DNA of 64,000 nt from JAAELZ01 sp965223465 (lineage in GTDB: Bacteria > Pseudomonadota > Gammaproteobacteria > Arenicellales > Poriferihabitantaceae). Below are positions 52,463-60,981 of the stretch, piece after piece. Every line of letters starts with the position of its first letter. Within the stretch, counting starts at the first letter, position 1. The notes below the pieces were generated by a model that saw nothing but the letters and a program-made list of their open reading frames with translations, ran no database searches and was not told the origin of the DNA. Location: contig OZ245025.1 of assembly GCA_965223465.1 (NCBI GenBank), forward strand, positions 2,542,001-2,606,000, read 5' to 3'. The position numbers and the translations under genes are program-made.

Positions 52463-53325
52463 TTTTTCTTACCCCTTAGGTACATGCGAAAAGCTATTGA
52501 AATGCTATTCATGATCAATACCATCGCGATAAGCACCAAGGCGACCCCAAAGGGTAAGTCTTCAGGCACGCCGGGAACCTGGGTGGCCACCACAAACAAA
52601 TGCAATGACATTGCCATGGTTTGGTCAAATATGCCTTGCGGCAAGAAAGGGGTAAAAAATACTGCGCCGGTAAACATAATTGGCGCGGTTTCGCCGGTGG
52701 TACGCGAAACTTCCAAAATAACCCCGGTTAAGATACCGCTTACGGCATTGGGTAGCACCACTCTACGAATAGTTTGCCAGCGGGTGGCACCCATATTCCA
52801 GCATGCCTCACGAAAGGCCATAGGCACAGCGGCGAGAGATTCTCGGGTCGACACAATCACCACCGGTAAGGTCATGATAGCAAGCGTTAAACTGGCCGCG
52901 AGAATACTGGTACCAAATCCAAAGAAGATAACGAACGCCCCGACGCCAAAAAGCGCATGCACGATAGACGGAACGCCTGCCAGATTGATAATCGCCAGAT
53001 TAATAATGCGTGTGAACCAATTGTCCCTGGCGTATTCGTTCAGGTAAATGGCTGCGGCAATCCCAATGGGTACGGAGATGATTAACGCTACCCCCACCAG
53101 CCAAACCGTGCCCAATAATGCCGGGAAGATGCCTCCTTCGGTCATGCCATTGGTTGGGCTGGAGAACAGAAAATCAATCGAGAGCGCCCCGCCTCCTTTA
53201 TAAACCAGCATACCGAGAATAATCATCACCGGTAAAACCAATAGCACGGTCATCATAAAAAACAAACTTCGCCACAAAGACTGGGTTCGTTGATTTTTTA
53301 TATTTCTTTCAGTGATATCGAACAT
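52456..53325 (-). CDS. pstA: phosphate ABC transporter permease PstA
   Basis: Inner-membrane permease subunit of the high-affinity phosphate importer. The 289 residues contain six predicted spans and the EAA loop of PstA, AFREACWNMGATRWQTIRRVVLP (in parts), followed by SGILTGVILEVSRTTGETAPIMFTG, which is typical of PstA. The start is 3 bp after the pstC stop. Confidence 0.93.
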   Translation of the reverse strand: MFDITERNIKNQRTQSLWRSLFFMMTVLLVLPVMIILGMLVYKGGGALSIDFLFSSPTNGMTEGGIFPALLGTVWLVGVALIISVPIGIAAAIYLNEYARDNWFTRIINLAIINLAGVPSIVHALFGVGAFVIFFGFGTSILAASLTLAIMTLPVVIVSTRESLAAVPMAFREACWNMGATRWQTIRRVVLPNAVSGILTGVILEVSRTTGETAPIMFTGAVFFTPFLPQGIFDQTMAMSLHLFVVATQVPGVPEDLPFGVALVLIAMVLIMNSISIAFRMYLRGKKKW

Positions 53326-53328
53326 GAT

Positions 53329-54261
53329 TTAACCCTTGCGAACGCCGCGCACGATGAGATCGGCCAACAGATTAATGATGAAGGTGATGATAAACAGGAA
53401 GATACCGATGGTGAACAAAGCCTGATAGTGGTCAGAGCCCACCGCCGTTTCACCCAACTCGGCAGCAATAGTTGCGGTCAAGGCACGTACCGAATCAAAT
53501 ACACTACCCGGTATGTTGATCGAGTGACCAGTGGCCATCAATACCGCCATGGTTTCACCAAAGCCACGACCTACCCCCAATAGAACCGCACCCAGTAGGC
53601 CGTTTTTGGCCGCGGGCAATACCACTTTGACAATGACTTGCCAGCGGGTGGCACCCATTGCCTCCGCAGCCTCGCGGTATCGGTCAGGTACTGCTTTTAG
53701 GGCATCTTCAGCAATTGAAGTCATGATAGGAGCAGCCATGAGCCCAAGAATAATGCCGGCATTTAAGACGTTCAGGCCGACCGGTACATCAAACACTTTG
53801 ATTATCAGTGGGTTCATGATGGTTAAACCAATAAAGCCCCACACTACCGAAGGAATCGCGGCCAGTAACTCCACCAGTACTTTAAGGTATTCGCGTTTCT
53901 TGCCAGTCGCAAATTCACCGATGTAGATGGCGGTCCCGAGCGAAAATGGAATGGCGACGATCATCGCCAACCCGGTCACACTGGCGGTACCCACGATCAG
54001 CGCCAGGATGCCATATTCCGGGGCATCTTCATCGCTGGGAAACCAATAGGGTGAGGTGAAGAATTCACCAAAATCCATGGTCTGGGTAATAAAGCCAATA
54101 CCTTCTTTGGTGATGAAAACAAAGATCCCAATTATGAAAATAATGGCCGAAATACCGCCTACGAAAACCAATACTTGAACCAGTTTATCTATATACCAAT
54201 CGGCATTGCGCTGGTCAAAAGCATCTTTGTTGGTGGTTGTACTGGCTAAGTTACTGCTCAT
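53329..54261 (-). CDS. pstC: phosphate ABC transporter permease PstC
   Basis: Partner permease of PstA. The 310 residues have an N-terminal span at about 30-52, then six spans with the EAA loop YREAAEAMGATRWQVIVKVVLP (in parts), GLLGAVLLGVGRGFGETMAVLMATG and SIPSVVWGF-like AAIPSVVWGFIGL, typical of PstC. It follows the PhoU-like gene by 5 bp. Confidence 0.93.
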   Translation of the reverse strand: MSSNLASTTTNKDAFDQRNADWYIDKLVQVLVFVGGISAIIFIIGIFVFITKEGIGFITQTMDFGEFFTSPYWFPSDEDAPEYGILALIVGTASVTGLAMIVAIPFSLGTAIYIGEFATGKKREYLKVLVELLAAIPSVVWGFIGLTIMNPLIIKVFDVPVGLNVLNAGIILGLMAAPIMTSIAEDALKAVPDRYREAAEAMGATRWQVIVKVVLPAAKNGLLGAVLLGVGRGFGETMAVLMATGHSINIPGSVFDSVRALTATIAAELGETAVGSDHYQALFTIGIFLFIITFIINLLADLIVRGVRKG

Positions 54262-54266
54262 GCAAA

Positions 54267-55325
54267 CTACTCCTCAGAGCCGTGTAGCAGGTTAATCAAA
54301 TCACCAATTCGTGCCGCTATTTCTCGGTACAAGTTTTCGGGGCTTTCATTGATATCCAGGTTCCAGTTCAGGACGCTGGTATGAAAAGGAATCTCTTTAA
54401 TGTAGTCTTTTATCCGCCCTTCGAGGCAGATCAATACATCCTGTTCTTCTGCATGATGTTCTATGAACGACGTGGCTTGTTCAGCCTGCGCGTCTATGCT
54501 TTCCATGCCACGTTCTTCTAGATAGGAACTAAGCTTGACTGACAAACTATCCGCCGGTTCTATCGCCGCGAGAGTGTATTGGCCTTTGTCTGCGAAATTA
54601 TGTTTGGCAATTGCCAGGGCCATTGGCGCAAGCAGGCTGCCATCTCGATCCAGGAAGGCAATATTTCGTGGTTTGGGTTGTTTGGTTTCGCCGGTGTCTG
54701 CAAATATGGTATGTTCACACAAATTCTTGGCAAGATCGGCAATTCTTTTGAGCTGATTAAAAATGACGAAAATGATCAGCACATTCTTGATTTTATCTTT
54801 TTCCTCGTTTTCGATAAGTTCGTTGTAGATGGCTTCCATGTCATGTTGCAGCTGATCTGCCATCGCCATGGGCGCTCGGGCAAGCTCTGCACTCAGTTCC
54901 TCAAAGGCATGGCCTGCCTGGCGTAGCATTAACAATACGTGTTCGGAGATAAACGCCAGTTCTTTGGCGACCACGCCTTCTACCGGCTTGGTCAGCTGTA
55001 CGGCCTCTCGGGCAATGGTGACGACATTATCTCCCATGCGTTCGACTTCCACATTGGCGCGAATAATTGAGGACAATAGTCGCAAGGGTTGGGCACTGGG
55101 TAGATGAATGGCGATAAATCGGTGGCATAATTTGTCAATTGCACGCATACGTCGATTGATTGGGTAATCTTCCAATACAATTTGATGCGCCAGCTCATCA
55201 TTATTTTCATTGACCGCTTCGACAGCTCTTTCTGTCGCCGCGATCACTGCGTTAACTTGCAGTACCATTTGCTCGCGAATTTGCTGGAGATCATTCTCCA
55301 TTCGAGTCTCTAGATATGTAGCCAT
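54267..55325 (-). CDS. phoU: PhoU fused to a low-molecular-weight-phosphatase-like domain
   Basis: PhoU restrains PhoR when phosphate is plentiful and damps Pst uptake. Residues 1-225 hold the two three-helix PhoU repeats, with conserved EDYPINRRMRAIDKLCHRFI (in parts) and RANVEVERMGDNVVTIAREA. Residues about 238-352 are an extra domain patterned like low-molecular-weight tyrosine phosphatases or arsenate reductases (IAFLDRDGSLLAPMALAIAK ... NWNLDINESPENLYREIAARI). The CX5R active site is replaced by DRDGSLL, so no catalysis is expected. The normal PhoU length is near 235, so the fusion adds over 110 residues. It lies between pstS and pstC. Confidence 0.85.
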   Translation of the reverse strand: MATYLETRMENDLQQIREQMVLQVNAVIAATERAVEAVNENNDELAHQIVLEDYPINRRMRAIDKLCHRFIAIHLPSAQPLRLLSSIIRANVEVERMGDNVVTIAREAVQLTKPVEGVVAKELAFISEHVLLMLRQAGHAFEELSAELARAPMAMADQLQHDMEAIYNELIENEEKDKIKNVLIIFVIFNQLKRIADLAKNLCEHTIFADTGETKQPKPRNIAFLDRDGSLLAPMALAIAKHNFADKGQYTLAAIEPADSLSVKLSSYLEERGMESIDAQAEQATSFIEHHAEEQDVLICLEGRIKDYIKEIPFHTSVLNWNLDINESPENLYREIAARIGDLINLLHGSEE

Positions 55326-55414
55326 GGGTTTATTCCGGTGAAATAGAGGAAAGGAGCTTGAGTATACGGCGTTGCCGCATTGCGCTCCTTTTAGTCAATG
55401 ATTAAACGCTCAAA

Positions 55415-56290
55415 TCATTCACAGCTCACTTCTTTGTTGGGCGCGTATCCTTTTTTCAGAATGATGCACTGACCCACATCGCTGTTGATCCAATCCATGT
55501 AGGCTTTGATCGCACCTTCGGGTTCTCCATTGGTGTACATAAACAAGGGGCGTGCGATAGGGTAGGTACGGTTAGACGCGGTTTCCACGCTTGGGGTGAC
55601 GCAAGCGCCGCCATCGCTGGAAATACATGCCATTTTAATGTGGTCAGTTGCATAAGCCAGACCACTATAACCAATCGCGCACGGCGTTTTTTCGACCAAA
55701 TCAACGACATCTTTTGAACCATGCATGTCTAAGGTACCGGTACGGTACTTACCCTTCTTTCCGAGCACGGCCTTTTGAAAATAAGCATAGGTACCAGAAT
55801 TATTCTGACGGCTTACCACCACAATTTTATCGCTGCTGCAACCAGGCACGCTCACGCCTAGATCAGACCATTTTTCTACTTTTGGGTTACGGCCATAAAT
55901 GTCAGCGAGTTGCTGAATGCTCATTTCACTTATCGGATTATCTGAGTGCAGAAAGATTGCCAGTGCATCGTAACCCACCACATGCTCTACAGGATTCTGA
56001 CCCCGTTCTTCGGCTAACTTAACTTCTTTTTCTTTCATGCTGCGGCTGGCGTTGGCGATATCCACTGTGCCGTTGATCATTGCCGCGATACCCGTTCCCG
56101 AACCACCGCCGCTGACTGCAACCGCCACTTCAGGATCAACTTTCTGATAATCTTCGGCCCATGCTTGCGCAACATTGACCAAGGTGTCAGAGCCTTTGTT
56201 TTGAATCGTTGTGCGCGCTTGAGCAGACACGGTAAAGCATAAGGTACTTGCGGTCGCCAGGGTCAAGGCAGTCGTTTTTAAATTTTTCAT
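55415..56290 (-). CDS. pstS: phosphate ABC transporter substrate-binding protein PstS
   Basis: Periplasmic phosphate-binding protein. I start at ATG 56290 (a signal peptide MKNLKTTALTLATASTLCF follows) instead of an in-frame codon 33 bases upstream; 291 residues result. Phosphate-site segments are visible: NKGSDTLVNVAQAWAEDY, SGGGSGTGIAAMINGTVDIA and SRQNNSGTYAYFQKAV. Several Cys occur in the mature protein (VPGCSSDK, MACISSDGGACV), perhaps as disulfides. It heads the leftward operon and has a PHO-box-like element 92 bp upstream. Confidence 0.93.
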   Translation of the reverse strand: MKNLKTTALTLATASTLCFTVSAQARTTIQNKGSDTLVNVAQAWAEDYQKVDPEVAVAVSGGGSGTGIAAMINGTVDIANASRSMKEKEVKLAEERGQNPVEHVVGYDALAIFLHSDNPISEMSIQQLADIYGRNPKVEKWSDLGVSVPGCSSDKIVVVSRQNNSGTYAYFQKAVLGKKGKYRTGTLDMHGSKDVVDLVEKTPCAIGYSGLAYATDHIKMACISSDGGACVTPSVETASNRTYPIARPLFMYTNGEPEGAIKAYMDWINSDVGQCIILKKGYAPNKEVSCE

Positions 56291-56381
56291 GAATTTTCTC
56301 TCGTTATAATCTGTGGTCCACATTTAGTGTGTCCGAATACGTCACGGAATATGACGCGCTTTACTAGTATAGGAGACAAAT

Positions 56382-56399
56382 ATGTCATTTATGTGACAG
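56382..56399 (-). promoter_or_regulatory. candidate PHO box between pstS and the 2-phosphoglycerate kinase gene
   Basis: On the minus strand CTGTCAC-ATAA-ATGACAT has the 7-4-7 PhoB layout with a near-perfect first half. It lies 92 bp upstream of pstS and 86 bp upstream of the divergent kinase gene, so it could serve either. It matches the element at 37912-37929 at most positions. Confidence 0.6.
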
Positions 56400-56484
56400 C
56401 TCCAGCTTTTTTTTGGTTTTGGGTATACTCGGTACTGATATGGCACCCCACATTAATGATAAACACTAGGAAGATTGATTAAAA

Positions 56485-57693
56485 ATGGCTAAATTGTATG
56501 TTCGGGATGTGGATACCGACAGTGAAATCCCCTTTTTACGTGGGACTTTAATCCGCTCGTTAAACAAGGTTGGGGTCGATTATGAAGATGCGCGTAATAT
56601 AGCGAACCAGGTTAGGGATCAATTTGCAACCAAGTCAAGTGTGACTGTGGCTGAATTGAGCGAAGCCGTGGTTAAATATCTGGCGGAAAGCCAGGATAAG
56701 AAGATTGTCGAACAGTATCGTCATCGCGAACCTTATAGTAATGTCGTACGGGTTGACTATGGAGACGGGGATGTGGCACCGTTTTCGCGTGGGCTTTTCA
56801 TGCAACGATTGCAGGTTTGCGGCTTAAAAAGACGTAAGCTTTTGGCGATTACCAAACTGATTCAAAAAGCCCTGAAAGAAAGCAATGCAGAATCGGTAGA
56901 TGCTAATGAACTACGTGATCTTACCTATTGGGCGATTGCAAAATACAGTCGAGCGTCTGCAGAAAAATACCTTACCTGGAGCGCTTTTCATGATTCAGAT
57001 CTACCGTTAATTATCCTGATCGGTGGAGCACCCAACTGTGGTAAAAGTACCATCGCCACCGAGTTGTCTAATCAGCTGGATATTATTCGTTCTCAATCCA
57101 CCGACATGCTGCGCGAAGTAATGCGAATCATGCTTTCATCCCGGCTTGCCCCCGAGATTCATCGTTCTTCGTTTGAAACCGATACGCTGTTAGAAGCCAC
57201 CCATCAGGACTTGGATAAAAAACAATTGCTAGTCGAGGCCTACCATCGTCAGGCAGATAAAGTTGAAATTGCTTGTGAGGCGGTGATTAATCGCGCACTG
57301 AACGAGCGTGTTTCGATTATCGTAGAAGGGGTGCACGTGCGGCCCTCGATGATGCAAAGGATCAAAGATGCGGATGCAATTGTCGTACCGATTCTATTTG
57401 CAGTGTTTGATAAAAAACAGCTAAAGCAGCAAATTAAAGGGCGCAGTAAAATCACCAAAACCCGTCGTGCCAAGCGCTATTTGGATCACTTTGACGCCAT
57501 TTGGCAAATGCAGTCTATGCTCGCCAGTGAGGCAGATGATCTAGATATTGCTGTTATCGAGAATAAAGGGCCAACCCGCGCCGTAAATCGTGTCACGCAG
57601 TTAGTCATGGATGCGGCGGCTAAACGGCTTAAACAACGCATTGACGAACTGAGGCCCGAACAATATACCAATCCATTTTATCCACCCTCATGA
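56485..57693 (+). CDS. 2-phosphoglycerate kinase-like protein with ATP-cone domain
   Basis: Resembles the archaeal 2-phosphoglycerate kinase that makes 2,3-bisphosphoglycerate, known from the cyclic 2,3-bisphosphoglycerate pathway of methanogens. The 402 residues begin with ATP-cone-like sequence (LIRSLNKVGVDYEDARNIANQV, in parts; repeated near residues 97-160), then a P-loop kinase domain with GGAPNCGKSTIA near residue 180, SQSTDMLREVMRIML and IIVEGVHVRPSMM. The next gene, an archaeal-type phosphoglycerate mutase, overlaps it by 4 bp, so the products probably act on the same metabolite. The kinase reaction is inferred from family. Confidence 0.82.
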   Translation: MAKLYVRDVDTDSEIPFLRGTLIRSLNKVGVDYEDARNIANQVRDQFATKSSVTVAELSEAVVKYLAESQDKKIVEQYRHREPYSNVVRVDYGDGDVAPFSRGLFMQRLQVCGLKRRKLLAITKLIQKALKESNAESVDANELRDLTYWAIAKYSRASAEKYLTWSAFHDSDLPLIILIGGAPNCGKSTIATELSNQLDIIRSQSTDMLREVMRIMLSSRLAPEIHRSSFETDTLLEATHQDLDKKQLLVEAYHRQADKVEIACEAVINRALNERVSIIVEGVHVRPSMMQRIKDADAIVVPILFAVFDKKQLKQQIKGRSKITKTRRAKRYLDHFDAIWQMQSMLASEADDLDIAVIENKGPTRAVNRVTQLVMDAAAKRLKQRIDELRPEQYTNPFYPPS

Positions 57694-58940
57694 AACGTAA
57701 AGCAATCGTCTTTATTCTTGATGGCCTGGGAGATCGACCGTGTGAAGCACTCGATGGCCAAACTCCGTTGCAGGCAGCAAAAACGCCGGTACTCGATTCA
57801 CTTGCGGCAAGTGGACAATGTGGACTGGTCGATCCAATCGCGCCCGGTATTCGGGTAGAAACCCATACTGGGGTGAGTGCGTTGATGGGGTTGAGGCCGA
57901 AGGATGCCATTGCAATCGCGCGTGGTCCGGTTGAAGCTGCGGGAGTTGGGGTAGAAATGTTGCCAGGAGATGTGGCGATGCGGTTTAATTTTGCGACGGT
58001 TGAGCCCAGTAACGAGGAAGATACTTTTTTACTTCGTGATCGCAGAGCGGGGCGCATTAGTACCGATACCGATGAATTATGTGCAGCATTGAATAGCCTT
58101 GCCTGTGCTCAGGAAGAGCCATTTATTCGTACCTATCCTGCGACCCATTATCGAGGCGTATTGCTGGTTCGCAGCACCGCTTTGTCGGGAGAAATTAGTA
58201 GCAATGACCCAGGCAAGAAAGGCGTTGGTGGGCTGGTGCCACCATTGCATGTTTCAACGACCCAAACCGAGACCTCGAGCAGCATTGCCGAATCACTCAA
58301 TTACTATTTTCGCCAGGCGCATGAGCTGCTTGAGCACCATTCTGTGAACCAACAGCGCCGTGCGGCTGGAAAGCCGGCGGCAAATTATCTGCTGGTTCGA
58401 GGCGCGGGTCGGCATCAACATTATGACAGTTTACTGGCTCAACACGGTTTAAGTGCAGCCGTGGTCGCGGGTGAACGCACAGTTTTAGGGCTGGGTAGGC
58501 TATTTGGGTATACGCTGGTGGAAAGTGATCATTTCACCGCGTCTTACGACACCGATATAGACGCTAAGCTCAACGCCACTGCAAATGCTTTAACCGATCA
58601 CGATATCGTGTTTACCCATTTCAAAGCGACTGATATCGCTTCACATGACCACTTCCCCCAAAAAAAGACAGACTTTATAACTGCGTTTGACCAAGCCTTG
58701 GCGAAGGTGGATCTGGATCAATACGTGGTTGCGGTGTGTGCTGATCATTCTACCGATTGTAAGCGCGGGGAGCACAATGCAGATCCCGTCCCGGCGATTA
58801 TCCGTTATCCCGACGCGCTTATTGACAGGGTAAGGCAGTATGACGAAATCGCGTGTGCAGAAGGTTTATTGGGACGCATGACTGGACAGCATTTCGTGGC
58901 GAGCATTCTGGATGCAATGGATCGGATCGTAGCAATTTAA
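57690..58940 (+). CDS. apgM: 2,3-bisphosphoglycerate-independent phosphoglycerate mutase, archaeal type
   Basis: Interconverts 3- and 2-phosphoglycerate. The 416 residues match the ApgM branch of the alkaline-phosphatase superfamily: metal-binding FILDGLGDRPCEALDGQTPL at the start, ETHTGVSALMGLRP with the likely catalytic Ser, FTHFKATDIASHDHFPQKK and VCADHSTDCKRGEHNADPVP with metal-binding Asp and His. The 4-bp overlap with the upstream kinase gene indicates coupling. ApgM is patchy in bacteria, so this may be a second mutase beside a usual GpmI or GpmA elsewhere. Confidence 0.88.
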   Translation: MKRKAIVFILDGLGDRPCEALDGQTPLQAAKTPVLDSLAASGQCGLVDPIAPGIRVETHTGVSALMGLRPKDAIAIARGPVEAAGVGVEMLPGDVAMRFNFATVEPSNEEDTFLLRDRRAGRISTDTDELCAALNSLACAQEEPFIRTYPATHYRGVLLVRSTALSGEISSNDPGKKGVGGLVPPLHVSTTQTETSSSIAESLNYYFRQAHELLEHHSVNQQRRAAGKPAANYLLVRGAGRHQHYDSLLAQHGLSAAVVAGERTVLGLGRLFGYTLVESDHFTASYDTDIDAKLNATANALTDHDIVFTHFKATDIASHDHFPQKKTDFITAFDQALAKVDLDQYVVAVCADHSTDCKRGEHNADPVPAIIRYPDALIDRVRQYDEIACAEGLLGRMTGQHFVASILDAMDRIVAI

Positions 58941-59006
58941 GGGGTCGGATGATGGCTTTGGGTTGCGTGCAGTTTTCCGTCAATTTTATTTAATATAATC
59001 AAACGG

Positions 59007-59891
59007 TTATAATTTCTCGACCGTAGACCGGCTTTGTGCCACCACAATCGCTGCTAACATCAATCCGGCACCGATCAACATGCGCATTGTCATATGTTCT
59101 CCCAGTAGCCAAACACCCCCAATCGCGCCAAATACGGTTTCCAGTGACAGTAATAAAGCCGCAGCGTGGGTGGGTACGCGCTTTTGCGCAAACACTTGTA
59201 AGGTATACGCAACGCCGGTGGACAGAACGCCTACGTACAGAATTTCTACGCCACCCGCTTTGATCTGCGCAATATTGGGCGATTCAAATAACAGCATGCC
59301 GATGACAGATAGTGCAGCACAGACGTAAAATTGTATGATCGATAGACGCAAAGGGTCATGTCGGCGTGAAAAATAACCGATGACGATAATATGTAGCGCA
59401 AAGAACAAAGCCGACGCAAGAACCCAGATATCGCCAATTTGAGGGACGATATTTAGACCTTTAAGACTGAGTAAATATAAGCCAGCAACGGCAATGGCGA
59501 CCGCTAACCAGCTGCGCCTGGTAATGGCTTGTCCTGCAAAGGCCAACAAAAGCGGAACCAAAACAATATACAAACCGGTGATAAAGGCTGCTTTGGCAGC
59601 GGTGGTGGTGACGATGCCAATCTGTTGTGTGATGGCGCCAAGGAACAAAAATACCCCCATCCAGATTGCCGCGCCCCAGCTGGTTCGATCAAACTGTCCT
59701 GAACTGATTTTTAGAATCGGTAGTAAGAACAGTAGAACTGTGGCACCCAGGGCAAAACGTACTGCACTGAAGGTAAAAGGACCCATGACTTCCATTGAGC
59801 TTTTTTGCGCAACAAAGGCAAAGCCCCAAATCATGGCGCTGGTCAACGTCATTGCGTAACCTTCAGCCAGACCTTGTCGTGCTGATCTCAC
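59007..59891 (-). CDS. DMT-superfamily (EamA) transporter
   Basis: A 294-residue membrane protein with ten predicted spans formed by two EamA repeats (SAMIWGFAFVAQKSSMEVMGP opening the first, in parts; GVLSTGVAYTLQVFAQKRVP in the second, with the SLETVFGAIGGVWLLGE motif). Members export amino acids, metabolites or drugs, and the substrate is unknown. The GTG at 59891 is used; ATG 59852 is an alternative start that removes 13 residues. It is convergent with apgM. Confidence 0.87.
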   Translation of the reverse strand: MRSARQGLAEGYAMTLTSAMIWGFAFVAQKSSMEVMGPFTFSAVRFALGATVLLFLLPILKISSGQFDRTSWGAAIWMGVFLFLGAITQQIGIVTTTAAKAAFITGLYIVLVPLLLAFAGQAITRRSWLAVAIAVAGLYLLSLKGLNIVPQIGDIWVLASALFFALHIIVIGYFSRRHDPLRLSIIQFYVCAALSVIGMLLFESPNIAQIKAGGVEILYVGVLSTGVAYTLQVFAQKRVPTHAAALLLSLETVFGAIGGVWLLGEHMTMRMLIGAGLMLAAIVVAQSRSTVEKL

Positions 59892-60465
59892 GGCGTAAAT
59901 CTAAGTGCTATTGCTTCTAATAACTGGGGCGTTGGATGAAGACTAACCCACAGTAGCTGCCGTTTGGCATAGGCGCTGGGAATTGCAAAGGGCATTGGAT
60001 CAGACATAAGCTGGCCTTAAAAATAAGCAAAGCGATTGTAGTCGCTTAGTTGGGCAACGTGCGATAAATATTGGATGCTTTTAGCGAGTGCGGGCTACTG
60101 CTAGCAGCACCATACACTTCTTACTTCGATTGGCCATCTAACTGCTAAAGACGGGTTACAGTATGTTCGTCAATGGTGCTACAAAATAGGTGAATAACTA
60201 CAACAGTGTGCTGCATGCAAAGCCTGGTATGTATTATTAACGCGGTGCGCAGCGCGGTAGTACGCATTGTAGTCTTCGGAATTGCCATCTGCCAGAGTGA
60301 GCAGTGGTTTGGTCTATACCTGTTTTTGAGCTGGTTCACACGCCTGGTGCCACTTATTCTTCTCGATTGGATCTATAAAAATATTTGATTTATTCTAATA
60401 TAGTTACGATTCGCGCTATTTAACTACAAATATTAAGTGTGTTTCGTTCAACAGAGGAGGTAAAA
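59892..60465. other. 574-bp region without a supported gene
   Basis: Lies between the leftward DMT gene and the universal stress gene. It contains a 60-codon frame (60206-60388, +) with a hydrophobic product, but it has no ribosome binding site and no family I know, so I do not call it. A promoter for the stress-protein gene must be near 60400-60450. No tRNA-like fold was seen by eye. Confidence 0.45.
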
Positions 60466-60900
60466 ATGTCAAATAAGATACTGGTTGCCTTAGATGGTAG
60501 TGAGGGTGGTAAAAGAGCGGTTGCGATGGCCGTCGAACAGGCAAAAATATCAGAAGCCAGTTTGATTTTAGCCTACGTTATCGAATGGTCGCCCTATAGT
60601 TTTCATACCCCCGAGGAACTCGAAGAACGCCACAAGCGGCGCGAATCAGAAATCGAACGCGCTCAGGCTTCAGTGCTCCAGCCGGCAGTTGATGCATTAG
60701 CGGATACCGGCATTGCGGTCGAATCGATTGTTCGCCATGGCAACATAGCTGAAACCATTGTCAAAATTGCAAAGAAGGAAAAGGCCGCGCAAATCGTGAT
60801 GGGTCGTTTGGGCGAATCCAAAGTGCGCGCTATGATTTTTGGCAGTGTGACCGCTGCATTAATTCAGTCTTCACCTGTTCCAGTAACGGTTGTTCCTTAG
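60466..60900 (+). CDS. universal stress protein (UspA family)
   Basis: A 144-residue Usp-domain protein. AGAGGAGG precedes ATG 60466 by 5 bases, so I use this rather than an upstream in-frame start. The domain begins KILVALDGSEGGKRAVAMAV and ends with the nucleotide-binding motif VMGRLGESKVRAMIFGSV (G-2x-G-9x-G-S/T form, as in ATP-binding UspFG types) and PVPVTVVP. It lies 81 bp upstream of the alanine symporter gene on the same strand and may help regulate it. Confidence 0.9.
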   Translation: MSNKILVALDGSEGGKRAVAMAVEQAKISEASLILAYVIEWSPYSFHTPEELEERHKRRESEIERAQASVLQPAVDALADTGIAVESIVRHGNIAETIVKIAKKEKAAQIVMGRLGESKVRAMIFGSVTAALIQSSPVPVTVVP

Positions 60901-60981
60901 TCCAAACAGACATAACCCCAGTCTAAGATCTGCGCACATTAGCATGTAGATCATCCATAAAATTACAGAGGAGAAGAACCC

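Noticed and set aside
56342..56358. Second PHO-box-like sequence upstream of pstS
   Set aside because: Only the TCAT half matches the consensus; the other half and the middle do not, and spacing to the better site is not the usual 22 bp.
60206..60388. 60-codon hydrophobic frame upstream of the universal stress gene
   Set aside because: Could be a small membrane protein, but no ribosome binding site and no family recognised; support too thin.
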